A stretch of 64,000 nt of DNA from Deltaproteobacteria bacterium (GTDB lineage Bacteria > Myxococcota_A > UBA9160 > UBA4427): positions 310,001 through 374,000 of the forward strand of contig JADJOR010000009.1 in NCBI GenBank assembly GCA_016713665.1, given 5' to 3'. A model generated the notes under the pieces. That model saw only the letters and a program-made list of their open reading frames with translations. It made no database searches and had not been told where the DNA came from. Of this stretch, positions 61,379-64,000 are shown one piece after another (positions within the stretch are counted from its first letter, which is position 1; every line of letters begins with the position of its first letter). The translations under genes were made by a program, and so were the position numbers.

Positions 61379-63353
61379 ACGGCGCTTTCTCGGGCCGCGG
61401 CGCGTCACGACGCTCGGCCGCTCGGGGCTTCGGATCGCGGTCCTGCTGGCGATCACGCCGGCGTTCCTGCTCTCGGCCGGCTCGCCCGCTCGCTCCGAAT
61501 CCGAAGCCCCAACCGAAGTCGAGGGGGAAGCCCAAGTCGCAACCGCAACCGCAACCGAATCCGACGCCGCGGTCGCTTCGTCCGTCGTTCGGCGCGCCGC
61601 GAACGCCGCGCGCCGCGCCGTGCTCGAAGGGGACGGGGAGGCGGCGGTGCGCATCGAGGCGGCCCAGTCCCTCGTCGAAGCGCTGCCGCCTTCGGCGCCC
61701 GATCGGCTGGCCCTCGAGCTTCATGTCCTGCGCACGCGCATGCTGGCAGCGGGCGGGACGGCGCCGGAGAAGGCGTTGCCCGCTCGCGCGGGCGCTCGGA
61801 TCGACGCGTCGGCGCCGACGCTCGCCACGGAATTCGCGCGGATCGCCGACGCGGCCGAGAAGCGCAAGCTGCCCGGTCCCCGCGCCTGGGCCCTCGTGTA
61901 TGGCGCGGAGCTCGCCCTCGCGGGCGGGGCCTCGGCGCAGGTCGATGCGCTCGTCGACCAGGCCCGGCTCGTGCCCGAGAGCGCCGAGACCTGGGAGGCC
62001 CACCTCGCCGCGGAAGCGCTGCATGCGCGCGCGCGACTCGGCGACGAGCGCGAAGCGATTCGCAGTCTCTCGCGCGCCCGCCGGATCCTCGAGCGCTGGC
62101 GTTCCCAGCTCGACGCCGCCGACTATCTCTCTCGCGCGCGGCCGATCCACGAGCGGCTCGCGGGGCTGCTGCTCGCGCGCGGGGTCGGGCGCGACGCGTC
62201 CGACGGCGCTCCCGATGCGGAGGCGGACGCCGAGCAGGCGCGCCTGCGCGAGGTCCTCGAGCTGCTCGAGGCGCTCAAGCTCGCCGAGCTGAGCGTCTAT
62301 TTCGGCGATGCCTGTCTGGCAGATCTCGCGACGACGACGCCCGAGCGCCTGCCTGGAACGCTGCTGCTCTATCCGGTGATCCTGGAGGATCGCGTCGAGC
62401 TGATCGTGGGCCAGAATGGTCGCCTCGCGCGCAGGATTGCGCCGATCCGACCGGCGGAGCTCGTGGCTTCGGTCCGCGCGCTGCGGGGCGCGCTCCAGGA
62501 TCCGACGGGGCCGCGCCATCGGGCGGCGGCCGCCCGGCTCTTCGAGGCGCTGATCGCGCCCCTCGACGAAGCGCGCAGGGCGATGAACGGGGCGGCTCCG
62601 ACGCTCGTCGTCGTACCGACCGGCGTGCTGCGCGAGATCCCGTTCGCGGCGCTCTTCGATGCGCGGGTCGGCCGCTTCCTCATCGAGGACGTCGCCCTCG
62701 CGACCCTGCCCTCGCTCCACATCCTGCCCCCCGAGCCGCTCGATCCGCGCCGGACACGGCTGCTCGCCGTCGGGCTGACGGAGGCCGTCGAAGATTTCTC
62801 GCCGCTGCCCTTCGCGGCGCGCGAGCTCGAGGCGGCGGCGGCGCGTTTTCCCGGGGCTCACCGCCTCGACGCCGCCTTCACGCGCTCGGTCCTCGCCGCC
62901 GAGCTCGAGGCCGCGCCCTACGACGTCGTCCACGTCGCCTCCCACGGCCGCTTCGATGCGCGGGCGAGCGAGAGCTTCCTGCTCGCCCAGGACGGGCGCA
63001 TCGGCATGGCCGAGCTCGGCGAGTGGATCGGACGCACGCGGCCGCGCACGGGCCGGCCCCTCGAGCTGCTCGTGCTCTCGGCCTGCGAGACCGCGATCGG
63101 CGACGAGCGCGCGGTGCTCGGGCTCGCGGGCGTCGCGGTCCAGGCCGGGGCGCGCAGCGCGATCGCGAGCCTCTGGAAGGTCCACGACGAGGCGACGATG
63201 CAGCTCTTCGGGCATTTCTATCGCGAGCTCGGGCGGCCGGGGGTGAGCCGGGCCGAGGCGCTGCGCCGGGCCCAGCGCGCCCTGCTCGCCGAGCCGCGCT
63301 TCCGGCATCCGATCTACTGGTCGGCGTTCCTGCTGGTGAACGGCTGGCTCTGA
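61368..63353 (+). CDS. CHAT domain protease with N-terminal signal peptide
   Basis: A 661-residue protein overlapping the tpsB stop by 11 bp. The N-terminus has a basic region and hydrophobic core (GLRIAVLLAITPAFLLSAGSPA), consistent with Sec export. A helical TPR-like region follows. The C-terminal CHAT caspase-like domain contains the catalytic dyad in DVVHVASHGRF (His526) and LVLSACETAIG (Cys573), and ends with GGRPGVSRAEALRRAQ-like helices and HPIYWSAFLLVNGWL. CHAT proteases are related to caspases and separase. Here an envelope location is predicted. The likely client is TpsA or the adjacent large exported protein, an inference from operon position. Confidence 0.9.
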   Translation: MSSERRFLGPRRVTTLGRSGLRIAVLLAITPAFLLSAGSPARSESEAPTEVEGEAQVATATATESDAAVASSVVRRAANAARRAVLEGDGEAAVRIEAAQSLVEALPPSAPDRLALELHVLRTRMLAAGGTAPEKALPARAGARIDASAPTLATEFARIADAAEKRKLPGPRAWALVYGAELALAGGASAQVDALVDQARLVPESAETWEAHLAAEALHARARLGDEREAIRSLSRARRILERWRSQLDAADYLSRARPIHERLAGLLLARGVGRDASDGAPDAEADAEQARLREVLELLEALKLAELSVYFGDACLADLATTTPERLPGTLLLYPVILEDRVELIVGQNGRLARRIAPIRPAELVASVRALRGALQDPTGPRHRAAAARLFEALIAPLDEARRAMNGAAPTLVVVPTGVLREIPFAALFDARVGRFLIEDVALATLPSLHILPPEPLDPRRTRLLAVGLTEAVEDFSPLPFAARELEAAAARFPGAHRLDAAFTRSVLAAELEAAPYDVVHVASHGRFDARASESFLLAQDGRIGMAELGEWIGRTRPRTGRPLELLVLSACETAIGDERAVLGLAGVAVQAGARSAIASLWKVHDEATMQLFGHFYRELGRPGVSRAEALRRAQRALLAEPRFRHPIYWSAFLLVNGWL

Positions 63354-63369
63354 GAAGTCGCGCGGGGCG

Positions 63370-64000
63370 TCACTCCCGGGCGAGGGCGGGATCGAAGCCG
63401 GCGCGGCGGGCGAGGGCCTCGACGGCGCGCTCGGGGGCCGGATCCTTCGGATGGCTCGCGCGCGCCCGGAGCGCCGCCTCGAGGGACTCCGCATAACAAC
63501 CGAGCGCCGCATAGTCGGCGGAGCGGGACGCGTCGCCGCGGGTCGACGGGTCCGCCGCCGCGGCGTCCGGAACCTCGACGCGGAGCCAGCCGAAGTCGAA
63601 GGTCCCGGGCGGCGACGCCTCGTCCTCGCGCAGGGCGATCGACCAGCGAAGCGTTCCGCCGCTCGGGAGCGCGATCCCGAGCGCCGCGAGGTCCGTGCGC
63701 TGCAGACCCGGCCGAGCCGGGCGCGCGAGCCTGCGATCGAGGACGACGGGCTCGTCCTGCGCGTCGACGATCGTCAGGAAGAAATCGCCCGAGCCTGGCA
63801 CGCGGTCGAGGGACCAGTGGAGGATCGGTCCGGGGCTGCACGCGCGGACGACGTGATCGGGCGCGAGCACCGTGATCCGCGCCGGCGCGTCGTCGCCCCC
63901 GCGCACGATCCATTCGCCCTGCGCCATCGACTCGACGCCATAGGCCGGTCGATAGTCGGGCATCGCCATCGCGAGCAGGATCTCGCCCTGCGCCGCGCTC
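63370..64000 (-). CDS. DUF928-like protein, 5' end beyond window
   Basis: The minus-strand reading frame is open from 63370 to the window edge; ATG codons at 63969 and 63963 are possible starts but sequence before them (AAQGEILLA) continues the frame, so the true N-terminus may be outside. The core (ITVLAPDHVVRACSPGPILH, SGDFFLTIVDAQDEPVV, ALPSGGTLRWSIALREDEAS and FDFGWLRVEVP) resembles DUF928 proteins by eye, which accompany CHAT/TPS genes in cyanobacteria. It converges on the CHAT gene (16 bp). The family call is a recollection-based inference. Confidence 0.5.
   Translation of the reverse strand, partial: SAAQGEILLAMAMPDYRPAYGVESMAQGEWIVRGGDDAPARITVLAPDHVVRACSPGPILHWSLDRVPGSGDFFLTIVDAQDEPVVLDRRLARPARPGLQRTDLAALGIALPSGGTLRWSIALREDEASPPGTFDFGWLRVEVPDAAAADPSTRGDASRSADYAALGCYAESLEAALRARASHPKDPAPERAVEALARRAGFDPALARE

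Noticed and set aside
1..64000. CRISPR arrays, tRNA or rRNA genes, integrases and att sites
   Set aside because: No regularly spaced direct repeats, no cloverleaf-like or rRNA-like sequences and no recombinase motifs were found by reading.

Overview
The window is a high-GC (roughly 70%) chromosomal segment from a Gram-negative, aerobic bacterium. An outer membrane is implied by KdsB (KDO activation), an LpxO-like lipid A hydroxylase, an OprB-type porin, a TpsB outer-membrane transporter and several lipoproteins. The mix of F420/luciferase-like oxidoreductases, short-chain dehydrogenases, P450s, CaiB transferases, a GPH symporter pair, PEP-CTERM and thrombospondin-3 proteins resembles uncultured deltaproteobacterial lineages (Myxococcota/Binatota-like). 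That placement is an inference from gene content. No rRNA, tRNA, CRISPR array, integrase or intact insertion sequence was seen.

Layout. 1-4000: a minus-strand unit of GPH symporter, Tat-exported PhoX-like protein and a broken DUF1214 gene, with a divergent alkylsulfatase-type hydrolase at 4068. 5567-16094: ten minus-strand genes in a row (nitronate monooxygenase family, two luciferase-like oxidoreductases, beta-keto-acid cleavage enzyme, haloalkane dehalogenase, two SDRs, sulfotransferase, quinone-oxidoreductase-like MDR, DapB-like dehydrogenase), which look like a catabolic cluster for a hydrophobic, possibly halogenated or steroid/terpenoid-like compound. 16186-25107: GST, P450, VOC protein, MFS, CaiB, epimerase, SDR, rhodanese lipoprotein and lipid A hydroxylase in mixed orientation. 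25256-30613: a frameshifted PEP-CTERM protein, then two acyl-CoA dehydrogenases and an N-acyl-D-amino-acid deacylase-type amidohydrolase. 30919-39689: small lipoprotein, OprB porin, second GPH symporter, a lipoprotein/luciferase-like pair, second P450, SDR and a K+/H+ antiporter. 39771-46403: ammonium transporter with a near-consensus sigma-54 promoter, DUF2889, SDR, and a compact hemoglobin/fatty acid hydroxylase/amidohydrolase unit. 46419-53297: minus-strand genes including an uncharacterised 474-residue protein, PurU, a metallo-beta-lactamase-fold protein that lacks its metal motif, a cyclase and KdsB.

53588-64000 holds the most distinctive locus: an overlapping operon of a large TSP3/dockerin-like exported protein, a two-partner-secretion exoprotein (TpsA), its transporter (TpsB) and a CHAT-family caspase-like protease with its own signal peptide, facing a DUF928-like gene that runs off the right edge. 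Two of its genes carry single-base frameshifts at GC-rich or homopolymer positions. Two other genes in the window do as well, so assembly error must be excluded before calling them pseudogenes.

Non-coding features include a 145-bp repeat with 25-bp terminal inverted repeats present twice in opposite orientation (17184 and 32763), a 12-bp inverted repeat next to the first copy, an 8-bp tandem repeat, two terminator-like hairpins, tandem hairpins at 26170, and a 518-bp, lower-GC, hairpin-rich intergenic stretch upstream of purU.
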